Source: Sandaracinaceae bacterium
GTDB taxonomy: Bacteria > Myxococcota_A > Polyangia > Polyangiales > JAFGIB01
DNA length: 6,702 bases
Assembly: GCA_017881145.1 (NCBI GenBank)
Contig: JADGRG010000478.1
Location: 1-6,702, forward strand
Reading direction: 5' to 3'
Part shown: positions 1-6,639 of the stretch, one piece after another
How the letters are laid out: each line of letters starts with the position of its first letter
Numbering within the stretch: the first letter of the stretch is position 1
Notes under the pieces: model-generated
Databases searched by the model: none
Told to the model about the DNA's origin: nothing
Seen by the model: the letters and a program-made list of their open reading frames with translations, nothing else
Position numbers and translations under genes: made by a program

Positions 1-461
1 ACTCGCTGTTGCTCGCCGCCCGAGAGCTCGCCGGGACGATGCGTCAGTCGTTCACGCAAGCCGACTTCCTCGAGCAGATGCCGGGCCCGGTCTTCGATGT
101 CACGCAGGCGCTCGCCGCGGATGCGCCCGGGCATGGTCACGTTTTCTAGCGCCGTGAACTCGGGCAGGAGGTGATGAAACTGGAAGACGAAGCCGATGCG
201 TCGGTTGCGGAACTCGGCCAGGCGCGAGCTGGAGTAGCTGGTGATGTTGTCACCCTCGAAGTAGATGCTGCCCTGGCTCGGCAGGTCGAGCGTCCCGAGC
301 AGGTGCAAGAGCGTGCTCTTGCCCGCGCCGGAGGGACCAACGATGCAGAGCATCTCGCCGTGGTCGATGCGCAGATCGATGCCTTTGAGGATCTGCACCT
401 CATGCCCCTCGTGGAGGAAGCTCTTTTTGACGTGTTCGACGACGACGAGGGGAGTGGGCAC
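1..461 (-). CDS. lolD: LolD, ATPase of the lipoprotein-releasing ABC transporter (partial, C-terminus beyond window)
   Basis: This is the cytoplasmic ATPase that powers release of outer-membrane lipoproteins from the inner membrane to the periplasmic carrier LolA, working with a LolC/E-type permease. The 153 visible residues contain the Walker A motif GPSGAGKST (residues 42-50), a Q-loop in FVFQFHHLLPEF (Gln94) typical of the LolD/MacB group, and the ABC signature LSGGEQQR (146-153), where the window ends. Walker B and the H-loop lie outside. The start is taken as GTG at 459-461: the upstream in-frame codons are only GCC CAC and then the TGA of the permease gene, and GTG gives the normal short lead into the first strand (LVVVEHVKKSF). 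An ATG at 469-471 is out of frame. No clear Shine-Dalgarno is visible, so translation probably depends on coupling to the permease gene six bases upstream. The family call is secure. LolD rather than another MacB-like ATPase rests on the permease neighbour. Confidence 0.93.
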   Translation of the reverse strand, partial: MPTPLVVVEHVKKSFLHEGHEVQILKGIDLRIDHGEMLCIVGPSGAGKSTLLHLLGTLDLPSQGSIYFEGDNITSYSSSRLAEFRNRRIGFVFQFHHLLPEFTALENVTMPGRIRGERLRDIEDRARHLLEEVGLRERLTHRPGELSGGEQQR

Positions 462-467
462 GTGGGC

Positions 468-2612
468 TCATTCGTAGCGCAGGGCATCGACCGGCCGAAG
501 CCGGCTTGCCAGAAGCGCAGGGTAGATCGTGACGAGCAGACAGACCGCGATCGCGGCTAGACCTGTGAAGAGAAACTCCGTCAGGTCCATGTGCACGGGC
601 AGGCGGTCGATATAGTACACCTCGGGGTTCATGCGTATTCCGAAGTGCTCGGCTGCAAAGCACATCATGTAGCCGAGGAAGATTCCGAGAGCTGCGCCCA
701 GCACGCCGATCAGGCCGCCCTCGATGACGAACACGCCGACCACCGTGCGGTCGCTGGTGCCCATGGCCTTGAGAATCGCGACTTCACGCCCCTTCTCCTG
801 GACCATCAGGGTGAGCGTGCCGGCGATGCAGAAGCTCGCGACCAGGATCGCAATGCCGAGCGCGATGAACATCGCGAGCTTCTCCAGGGCCAAGGCGCCG
901 AAAAGCCGGCTGTTCAGCTCTTGCCAATCTCGCACGCGCAGCTCGGGTCGTCCGAGCGCTTGACGCAGTAGATCAGCGGTGGCCGGTGCGGTGTCCACGT
1001 TGGCCACCTTGATCTCGATGCCGCTGACGGCGGCGCCCACGTTCAGGAAGCTCTGCGCAGTGGAGAGCGACACATACGTGAACTTCATGTCGTATTCGTA
1101 CATGCCGCTGTAGAAGACACCGGCCACGCGGAAGGGGCGGGCCTTGGGCATGGGGCCGGAGGGGCCGAGCGCTCCGAGCGGTGCGACGACGCTGACTTCG
1201 TCCCCGAGGTAGAGCCGCAGGGCGCGCGCCAGCTCCTGTCCGATGATGATGCCAGGTAGCACCTCACGGTCCTTGGCCTGCGCCGGTCGGTCCTGGCGCA
1301 AGAAGGCGTCGAGGTCCCGCAACTTCTGGTCGAGCTCGTCCGCCTTGGCTTGCTGCGCGAGCTTGCTCGGCTCCGGCGCGTCGGAATCGTGGGCGAGGCG
1401 TGGCGCCTTGCTCTCGCCGCGCTTGGCGACGAGGCCACCCGGGATCGGCAGGAAGCTCGCGGTGCTGTCGGGCGGGAGATCGAGGAGCTTCTCGGGATGA
1501 TCGAGGTAGTCGAGGCTGCCGCTCTTCAAGTTGCGTGGCAGGTCGTTGACCCTGCCGACGCCCTGCGCGTCGACTCCGCGCAGGACCGCCGTCGCCAGAT
1601 TGGAGGCGCTCGAGAGCATGACCTCGCCGCTCACGTAGGGAGAAGCTCCCGCGACACCGCGAACTTCGCTGGCCTTCTTCACCAGCGGTGCCCAGCCCTC
1701 GATGCTGGCGTGATCTCGGTCGATGACGATGTGGGCGTTGTTGCCGAGGATCTTGCGCTTGAGGTCGTTGCGGAAGCCGCCCATCACCGAGAGCGTAGTG
1801 GTGAGCGCGCAGGATGAGACGGTGACCGCCAAGATCGAGAGCAGCGAGATGGCCGCTAGAAAGCCGCTCTTCTTCGAGCGCAGGTGGCGCGCAGCCACCA
1901 GCGGCTGAAAGCCCACGCCCTCGATCAGATTCATGGTGGGTGGCAAGAGGCGGATCAAGAGCCGCAGCGCGAACGCTGTCGTGATCGCGTGCCGCAGGAT
2001 GGGTAAGCCGAGCTCGTGCGGCGCATCGCTCGGAGGTTGGGCGGGGAGCATCGCAACGGCAGCGAGGGCCGCCAAGCAGAGGCAGGCGTCGACCACCAGC
2101 CAGATGCGTCGACGTGTGGCTTCGCCAAGCAATGGCCACGTGGAAAGGCTGGAGGCGAAGCCCGTCAGCATGGCGACCAGCGCGATGCATGCTGCAGCCG
2201 CGGTGATGGCCGCCGATTTGCCCGTCAGGTTGATGCCGAAGCCAGCCACCAAGTCTTCGGGTCGCGAGAGCTCTGCGGCCAGAAAGCCAGCGCTGATCGA
2301 GGCAAGTGCGTGCGCGATACCACTGGCCGCGAGCGTCGCGTAGCGCAGGCGACCCAAGGAGCGTCGCGGGCGAGAGAGGTGTCGGCGCAACACCAGCACG
2401 CCCAGTACGAGCTCGACGAATAGGCCGACCGCGGCGCCGATGCCGAGTCGATGCGCGAACCCTTGGTCGATCGCTGCGCGCACCAGTAGAGCTTCGTAGC
2501 GCAGCGCGGCACCAGCGCTGGCGCCTACGCATACCAGCAAGAAGAGCGCGTAGCAGCCCGAGAGCAGGCCGATGCGGATCTGATCCGAGACGCCAGCGTC
2601 GTCGTCTTTCAT
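468..2612 (-). CDS. lolC: LolC/LolE-family lipoprotein-releasing permease with extra N-terminal membrane domain
   Basis: This is the inner-membrane permease of the Lol system, expected to pass outer-membrane lipoproteins to LolA using LolD. At 714 residues it is much longer than the usual 400-415. The standard protein appears to start near residue 235 (FQPLVAARHLRSKKSGF), followed by the first MacB/FtsX-type helix (about 250-275, SLLSILAVTVSS), a large periplasmic domain (about 280-575), and three C-terminal helices (about 579-605, 624-650, 680-702). The QEKGREVAILKAMG stretch (605-618) and the VDALRYE end are typical of the family. Residues 1-230 are extra and contain about six hydrophobic stretches (12-34, 57-77, 90-113, 132-154, 169-190, 205-224). 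Residues about 397-450 are a charged insertion. The ATG overlaps the lysS stop (ATGA) and has GGAG five bases upstream, which supports the long form. Only one permease gene is visible, so a homodimer is possible. LolC versus LolE cannot be told apart. Confidence 0.9.
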   Translation of the reverse strand: MKDDDAGVSDQIRIGLLSGCYALFLLVCVGASAGAALRYEALLVRAAIDQGFAHRLGIGAAVGLFVELVLGVLVLRRHLSRPRRSLGRLRYATLAASGIAHALASISAGFLAAELSRPEDLVAGFGINLTGKSAAITAAAACIALVAMLTGFASSLSTWPLLGEATRRRIWLVVDACLCLAALAAVAMLPAQPPSDAPHELGLPILRHAITTAFALRLLIRLLPPTMNLIEGVGFQPLVAARHLRSKKSGFLAAISLLSILAVTVSSCALTTTLSVMGGFRNDLKRKILGNNAHIVIDRDHASIEGWAPLVKKASEVRGVAGASPYVSGEVMLSSASNLATAVLRGVDAQGVGRVNDLPRNLKSGSLDYLDHPEKLLDLPPDSTASFLPIPGGLVAKRGESKAPRLAHDSDAPEPSKLAQQAKADELDQKLRDLDAFLRQDRPAQAKDREVLPGIIIGQELARALRLYLGDEVSVVAPLGALGPSGPMPKARPFRVAGVFYSGMYEYDMKFTYVSLSTAQSFLNVGAAVSGIEIKVANVDTAPATADLLRQALGRPELRVRDWQELNSRLFGALALEKLAMFIALGIAILVASFCIAGTLTLMVQEKGREVAILKAMGTSDRTVVGVFVIEGGLIGVLGAALGIFLGYMMCFAAEHFGIRMNPEVYYIDRLPVHMDLTEFLFTGLAAIAVCLLVTIYPALLASRLRPVDALRYE

Positions 2613-4207
2613 CGACTCTCCGGCTTGAGCAGCGGGAAGAGCAGCACGTCGCGGATCGAGCTCTGACCGCAGAGCGACATCACCAGGCGGTCGATGCCGA
2701 CGCCCAGGCCCGCTGCGGGCGGCATGCCGTGCAAGAGCGCGCGAACGTAGTCATGATCGAAGTCCATGGCTTCTTCGTCGCCGTGCTCACGGTTTTCGAG
2801 CTGTCGCTGGAAGCGTTCGGCTTGGTCGTCCGGATCGTTGAGCTCGCTGAACGCGTTGGCGATCTCGCGGCCATCCACGAAGAGCTCGAAGCGATCCACC
2901 CAGCGCGGGTCGACGTCGTTCTTGCGCGCGAGCGGCGACTCTTCCACGGGGAACTCGGTGATGAACACCGGCACCGAGCGCGAGCCGTCCGCGCTGCGGT
3001 AGAGCTTGGTGAGCTCGGACTCGACCACCAGCTCGAAGAGGCCAAAGATGTAGCTGCCGTAGCTCTTGTGCCGGCTCAGGGCCTGGCGGGTTGGCTCGTC
3101 GAGCGTCGCCAGCGTCGCCTCGACCGTGCTCACGAGCTTTGCGCCATCGAAGATGATCTCGCGCGACAAGACTTTCGACCAGCGGGTGGGTGGCACGTCG
3201 CCAACCCCGGCACGCTCGATGCGATCGGCGAGCGCTTCGCGCATGCTGACCTTGGCCCAGGGCTCTTGCAGCTCGACCGTGCGCATCGCGGTGAAGCGCG
3301 GGAAGCTCTCGCTGAGCTCGCTCTCGACTTGGCGGAGCATGCGCTGCAAGAGATCGATCCAGCTCTCCCAGCTCGCATACGCCATATAGGCCTCGAGCAT
3401 GGTGAACTCTGGATTGTGCCGCGTGCTCACGCCTTCGTTGCGGAACATCCGGCCGAGCTCGTAGATCCGGTCGAAGCCGCCCACCAGAAGACGCTTCAGA
3501 TAGAGCTCGGGCGCGACTCGCAGATAGAGTGGGATATCGAGCGCGTTGTGATGAGTGCAAAAAGGCCGAGCTGTGGCACCGCCCAGGAGCGGGTGCAGGA
3601 TCGGTGTTTCGACCTCCAAGAAGTCGTCGCCTTGCAGGAAGCGCCGTAGCGCCGAGACGATCAGCGAGCGTGCGCGAAACACCTCGGCGACTTCGGGATT
3701 AGCGAAGAGATCGACATAACGCTGGCGATAACGCAGCTCGACGTCGGTTAGGCCGTGCCACTTGGCTGGTGGCGGCAGGAGCGCCTTGCCGAGGTGTTGA
3801 TAATGAAGCGCTTTGACGGTGAGCGCGCCGGTGCGCGTCTTGAGCAAGGGGCCGCGGACGGCGACGTGATCGGCGAGATCGACGTTTTCGTATTGCTGAG
3901 CGTCTTGGCTCGACAGGTTCTCCGGACGTACCAGCGTTTGTGCGTTGCCGTAGGGCGTCTGGATCACCAGGAAGGGTCCGCGCTTGGCGATCACGCGACC
4001 GTAGAGCGGATAGAGCTCGGCTTCTGCCACTTGGTCGGCTTCGCCGGGCAGCGCAGCGCGACGGGCTTCGTCGTTGGCGATGGCCACGACCTCACGGCGC
4101 AAGCTGTCGTCGCCGACGAAGTCGTTCGGAAAGGCTCCCGTGCCCGTTTCCTGCAGTGCCGCGGCGTGCTTGCGGCGTGCGGCGATGAGCTCTTCTTCGC
4201 TGGCCAC
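2609..4207 (-). CDS. lysS: Lysyl-tRNA synthetase, class II
   Basis: This cytoplasmic enzyme charges tRNA-Lys with lysine using ATP. The 532-residue product has the class II LysRS layout: an N-terminal helix rich in E, A and R; an OB-fold anticodon-binding domain (about 66-135, YPLYGRVIAKRGPFLVIQ); and the catalytic core. Motif 1 is FLEVETPILHP (196-206), motif 2 is RMFRNEGVSTRHNPEFTM (253-270), and motif 3 is GLGVGIDRLVM (500-510). The stretch ARPFCTHHNALD (213-224), followed by the APELYLKRLLVGGF region, is characteristic of LysRS. It is slightly longer than the 505-residue E. coli enzyme, with extra residues around 330-410. The start is GTG at 4205-4207, which shares its first base with the prfB stop (TAGTG). 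The frame stays open upstream to 4531, but that part is prfB read out of frame, with an arginine-rich shadow composition. It overlaps the next gene by four bases (ATGA), indicating translational coupling. I see no missing catalytic motif. Confidence 0.97.
   Translation of the reverse strand: MASEEELIAARRKHAAALQETGTGAFPNDFVGDDSLRREVVAIANDEARRAALPGEADQVAEAELYPLYGRVIAKRGPFLVIQTPYGNAQTLVRPENLSSQDAQQYENVDLADHVAVRGPLLKTRTGALTVKALHYQHLGKALLPPPAKWHGLTDVELRYRQRYVDLFANPEVAEVFRARSLIVSALRRFLQGDDFLEVETPILHPLLGGATARPFCTHHNALDIPLYLRVAPELYLKRLLVGGFDRIYELGRMFRNEGVSTRHNPEFTMLEAYMAYASWESWIDLLQRMLRQVESELSESFPRFTAMRTVELQEPWAKVSMREALADRIERAGVGDVPPTRWSKVLSREIIFDGAKLVSTVEATLATLDEPTRQALSRHKSYGSYIFGLFELVVESELTKLYRSADGSRSVPVFITEFPVEESPLARKNDVDPRWVDRFELFVDGREIANAFSELNDPDDQAERFQRQLENREHGDEEAMDFDHDYVRALLHGMPPAAGLGVGIDRLVMSLCGQSSIRDVLLFPLLKPESR
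2618..2621 (-). promoter_or_regulatory. Shine-Dalgarno site of the lolC/E gene
   Basis: GGAG sits five bases before the ATG at 2610-2612, inside the last codons of lysS. It matters because it supports the far-upstream start, and so the unusual N-terminal extension of the permease. Confidence 0.7.
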
Positions 4208-5356
4208 TAGTTGGAGTCTTTCTGCTTGTCGTGGCCTTCGCGCTCGGCGGCGGCCTTCAGTAGATAGGCCTCGATGAACTCGTCGAGGTCGCCGTCGAGC
4301 ACGCCCTGCGCATTGCTGGACTTGTGCTCGGTGCGCTCGTCCTTCACCAGCGTGTACGGCTGCAGCGTGTAGGTTCGGACTTGCGAGCCAAACGAGATCG
4401 CCATCTGGTTGCTGGTGTAGTTCTTCGCGAACTCGGCCTCGCGCTCCTGGCGAGCTTTCTCGAAGAGTCGTCCGGCCAGCACCTTCATCGCCGTCGATCG
4501 GTTCTTGTGCTGCGAACGCTCGCTCTGTCACGCGACCACGATGCCGGTCGGGATGTGCGTCAGCCGGATCGCAGACTCGGTCTTGTTGATGTGCTGGCCG
4601 CCCGCTCCACCAGAGCGGTAGGTGTCGACCTTGAGGTCCTCCGGCCTGATCTCGACCACGTCCGAGGTCTCACCGAGGTCAGGCGTCACCAATACCGCAG
4701 CGAAACCGGTATGCCGGCGCGCGTTGGAATCGAAGGGGCTGATGCGGATCAGTCGATGCACGCCGTTTTCCGCGCGCAGAAAGCCGTAGGCGTAGGGGCC
4801 GGAGACCGTGAACGAGACGTCCTTGACGCCTGCGTCGTCGCCGGGCTGGTGGTTGATGATCTCGGTCTTGAAGCCTTTGCGCTCGCACCAACGCAGGTAC
4901 ATGTGCATCAGGATCTCGGCCCAGTCCTGCGCGTCGATGCCGCCAGCGCCGGGACTGATGGAAACGATGGCATCGTTGCGGTCCTGTGCGCCGGAGAGCA
5001 TCTGCGAGAGCTCCATCTCGCGCACCCGCTTCGCCAGCGCGGGCAACTGAGCCGCCACGTCTTGGACGATGGAGGTGTCGTTCTCGCCGAGCGCCATCTC
5101 GAGGAGCTCGCCCAGGTCCTTGGCTTCTCTGGTCAGCTTGTCGTGACCGGCCAACGCCTGCTCTGCCGCGGAGCGCTCGCCGAGCAGCTTGCGGGCGGCC
5201 TCGGGGTCGTCCCAAAAGCCTGCGCGCTGCGCGCGGTCGTTCAGACTGTCGAGCTTGCGCCGTAGGCCGTCGACGTCAAAGATACCTCCCCAGCGTCACG
5301 AGGCGCTGTGCGAGGTCAGAGAGTGTTTCGCGGATCTCGGAGACTGGGAATTCCAT
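4207..5356 (-). CDS. prfB: Peptide chain release factor 2 with programmed +1 frameshift and a second in-frame UGA
   Basis: RF2 recognises UAA and UGA in the ribosomal A site and triggers peptide release. Translation starts at ATG 5354-5356 (in-frame ATGs at 5360-5362 and 5387-5389 are alternatives), reads 26 codons to CUU, shifts +1 over UGA, and continues from GAC (5275-5277) to TAG at 4207-4209, about 382 codons in all. Domain 1 is a charged helical region. The stop-codon-reading tripeptide SPF is at residues 206-208, and the catalytic GGQ at 252-254 in RSGGAGGQHINKTESA. Both positions are close to those of E. coli. Codon 276 is an in-frame UGA at the place of the conserved cysteine that precedes QxERSQHKN. 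The frame then resumes unchanged with a normal RF2 C-terminus (SFGSQVRTYTLQP, LDGDLDEFIEAYL). A product stopped there would keep SPF and GGQ but lose about 106 residues, so it is unlikely to work. Either the codon is read through or the base is wrong. The gene probably has its own promoter and heads the lysS-lol operon. Confidence 0.92.
4528..4530 (-). other. In-frame UGA at the conserved cysteine codon of RF2
   Basis: The coding strand reads GTC GCG TGA CAG AGC GAG CGT, so RF2 would read V-A-stop-Q-S-E-R. The E. coli RF2 equivalent, as I recall it, is T-Q-C-Q-N-D-R. The codon aligns with a cysteine conserved in RF1 and RF2, and one base change from TGC gives TGA. The next base is C, the leakiest context for UGA and the same as at the frameshift site. 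Downstream I see only a weak stem (GCGA/UCGC, about seven bases after the UGA) and a longer possible stem (CUGGC/GCCAG) starting about 49 bases downstream. Neither looks like a convincing bacterial SECIS. The possible causes are sequence error, mutation, readthrough or selenocysteine insertion. Confidence 0.9.
5275..5291 (-). promoter_or_regulatory. prfB programmed +1 frameshift site
   Basis: In the coding sense this reads GGGGAGG-TAT-CTT-TGA-C. A Shine-Dalgarno-like GGGGAGG (5285-5291) sits three bases before the slippery CTT (5279-5281), followed by in-frame TGA (5276-5278) and C. This matches the well-established RF2 autoregulation site: when RF2 is scarce, the UGA is decoded slowly, the peptidyl-tRNA-Leu slips one base, and full-length RF2 is made. 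The zero frame ends at this UGA after 26 codons, and the RF2 sequence continues only in the +1 frame. Confidence 0.97.
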
Positions 5357-5433
5357 GGTCATCGCCGTCTGTAGCTCGTCGCGTCGCATGCCATTTCGCA
5401 GCCATGCGGTGCGCGAGGGTGCAGAGCGCGCTT

Positions 5434-5462
5434 CTGGTAGCGTGGGCGCTGCGACGTGTCAA
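5434..5462 (-). promoter_or_regulatory. Candidate sigma70-type promoter for the prfB-lysS-lol operon
   Basis: A perfect TTGACA -35 box (5457-5462) is followed after exactly 17 bases by TACCAG (5434-5439). As a -10 box the latter matches only T, A and A of TATAAT. A start near 5427 would give a leader of about 70 bases before the prfB ATG. The position in the only large gap between recognised genes supports it. The weak -10 keeps confidence moderate. Confidence 0.5.
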
Positions 5463-5470
5463 TTGCGAGC

Positions 5471-5485
5471 CCGGCCCGTGGCCGG
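5471..5485. repeat. Perfect inverted repeat upstream of the prfB promoter
   Basis: CCGGCC-CGT-GGCCGG is a six-base-pair GC stem with a three-base loop, nine bases upstream of the TTGACA box. It could be the end of a nadA transcript hairpin or an operator-like palindrome. There is no T-run after it on the minus strand, so a standard intrinsic terminator is unlikely. Confidence 0.45.
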
Positions 5486-5502
5486 TCGCGCTGGCTACCC
5501 AA

Positions 5503-5526
5503 GCGGAGAGCCGACGCGGAGAGCCG
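5503..5526. repeat. Tandem direct repeat of an 11-mer downstream of nadA
   Basis: GCGGAGAGCCG occurs at 5503-5513 and again at 5516-5526, a period of 13 bases. The copies are identical. On the minus strand each is CGGCTCTCCGC, and both can pair with the upstream CGGAGCAGCC arm at 5529-5538, giving two mutually exclusive stem-loops in the nadA 3' region. Confidence 0.6.
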
Positions 5527-5538
5527 CAGGCTGCTCCG
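5517..5538 (-). terminator. Stem-loop after nadA, possible 3' end or weak terminator
   Basis: On the minus strand CGGAG-c-AGCC pairs with GGCT-CTCCG around a TGC loop: nine base pairs with one bulged C, starting about 20 bases after the nadA stop. It lacks a following T-tract, so if it ends transcription it would need Rho, or it may simply stabilise or process the nadA mRNA end. Confidence 0.4.
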
Positions 5539-5557
5539 TGGATATGCCACTGCTATG

Positions 5558-6505
5558 TCACCGGCTCAGGGCCAGCATGCGCTCGATGGGCTTCTCGGCG
5601 GCGGCGCGCAGCTCTTCTGGCATCTCCAGGCGCGGGGAGAGATCGCGCAGGCAGACGTAGAGCTTCTCGAGCGTGTTCAGGCGCATGTAGGGGCACTCGT
5701 TGCAGGCACAGTTGCTCTCGGGCGGCGCCGCCAAGAACGTCTTGTGCGGAGCCTGCTTTTGCATCTGATGCAGAATGCCCGACTCAGTTGCGACGATGAA
5801 CTCCTGCTTCGGACTCTCGACGGCGTAGCGCAGGAGCGCGCTGGTGGAACCGACGAACTCCGCGATGGCCAAGAGCGGCGCCTCGCACTCCGGGTGTGCG
5901 ATCAGCGCGGCGTTCGGATAGCGCTCCCGCAGCGCCAAAAGCTTCTTCTCGCTGAAGGTCTCGTGCACCACGCACACACCCTGCCAGATCACCATCTCGC
6001 GTCCGGTCTTCTGCACCAGGTAGCGGCCGAGATTGCGGTCGGGCGCGAAGAGAATGCGTTTGTCTGCCGGCACCGAGCGCACGATCTTTTCGGCGTTCGA
6101 CGAGGTGCAGATCAGGTCGCTCGCGGCTTTCACTTCGGCCGAGCAGTTGATGTAGCTAATAGTGACGGAGTCCGGATAGCGCGCTTGCCAGGCGCGGAAG
6201 CGGTCGATGGGGCAGCCGTCGGCGAGCGAGCAGCCGGCGTCCAGGTCCGGCAGCACCACGATTTTGTTCGGGTTCAGGATCTTCGCGGTCTCCGCCATGA
6301 AGTGCACGCCGCAGAACGCGATCACATCGGCGTCGGTCTTCTTGGCGGCCTGCGCTAGCTGCAGCGAATCGCCGATGACATCGGCGAGATCCTGGACTTC
6401 GCTTTCCTGGTAGTAGTGCGCGAGCAGAATCGCGTTGCGCTCTTTCTTCAGGCGCAGAATCTCTGCCTCTAGGTCGAGACCCGGGTCGACATATGGTTGC
6501 TCCAT
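5558..6505 (-). CDS. nadA: Quinolinate synthase A
   Basis: NadA is a 4Fe-4S enzyme that condenses iminoaspartate (from NadB) with dihydroxyacetone phosphate to give quinolinate in de novo NAD synthesis. All family signatures are present in the 315 residues: LAHYYQ (29-33, with His30 and Tyr32), HFMAETAKIL (68-77), GCSLADGC (91-98), YINCSAEVKAASD (118-130), CTSSNA (133-138), HPEC (204-207), ATESGILHQM (239-248) and CACNECPYM (266-274). By spacing against the Thermotoga enzyme, the cluster ligands are probably Cys92, Cys178 and Cys271. His30, Tyr32, Tyr118, Asn120, His204 and Glu206 match substrate-contacting positions. That mapping is inferred from memory. The ATG at 6503-6505 has GAGAG four bases upstream. 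The stop is TGA. nadB and nadC are not in the window, so nadA stands apart from the rest of its pathway. A gap of 201 bases separates it from prfB, so it is probably a separate transcription unit. Confidence 0.97.
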   Translation of the reverse strand: MEQPYVDPGLDLEAEILRLKKERNAILLAHYYQESEVQDLADVIGDSLQLAQAAKKTDADVIAFCGVHFMAETAKILNPNKIVVLPDLDAGCSLADGCPIDRFRAWQARYPDSVTISYINCSAEVKAASDLICTSSNAEKIVRSVPADKRILFAPDRNLGRYLVQKTGREMVIWQGVCVVHETFSEKKLLALRERYPNAALIAHPECEAPLLAIAEFVGSTSALLRYAVESPKQEFIVATESGILHQMQKQAPHKTFLAAPPESNCACNECPYMRLNTLEKLYVCLRDLSPRLEMPEELRAAAEKPIERMLALSR

Positions 6506-6639
6506 GGGGCTCTCAACTTAGGTCCACATTGCGCCGCGGGCAATCGAGTATTTGTCCACGAGCCGCCCAGAAATAGGCGCAGAGCGAGCGCGCCCAGAAA
6601 CAGGACGTAAGCCGCTATGAGCCATTTCTGGAAAGCTCG
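6506..6639. other. Gap upstream of nadA with a hydrophobic open stretch
   Basis: No recognised gene lies here. On the minus strand, the frame of the upstream fragment continues after its TGA as RAFQKW followed by a strongly hydrophobic run (LIAAYVLFLGALALRLFLGG) before becoming featureless and entering nadA. A poor promoter-like pair, TTGCCC and TAAGTT with 17 bases between, ends just before the nadA ATG, too weak to call as a promoter. GTGGAC occurs twice. A five-base-pair stem GGCGC/GCGCC lies within the hydrophobic stretch. Confidence 0.4.

Noticed and set aside
2306..3649. A long plus-strand ORF of 447 codons
   Set aside because: It is antisense to lysS and the start of the Lol permease gene, both of which have clear family motifs. 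Long antisense frames are expected in GC-rich DNA.
4470..4527. A canonical bacterial SECIS hairpin just after the internal prfB UGA
   Set aside because: By eye only a four-base-pair stem lies within the usual distance, and the longer CUGGC/GCCAG pairing starts about 49 bases downstream, too far for the usual arrangement.
4528..4530. Genome-wide reassignment of UGA to a sense codon
   Set aside because: nadA, lysS and lolC/E all end with UGA at the expected C-terminal positions, and the prfB frameshift signal relies on UGA as a stop.
4208..4531. An N-terminal extension of LysS starting at GTG 4529-4531 as the true lysS start
   Set aside because: The stretch is prfB coding sequence read out of frame, is arginine-rich, and has no LysRS similarity. 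The GTG at 4205-4207 gives the normal family N-terminus.
5359..5550. A small minus-strand ORF of 63 codons between nadA and prfB
   Set aside because: It has no recognisable protein features, covers the hairpins and the likely promoter, and has a shadow-like composition.
6584..6620. TTTCTGGGCG repeated twice upstream of nadA on the minus strand
   Set aside because: The copies are only 10 bases and simply reflect the repeated LFLG residues of the hydrophobic stretch, so there is no reason to call an operator.
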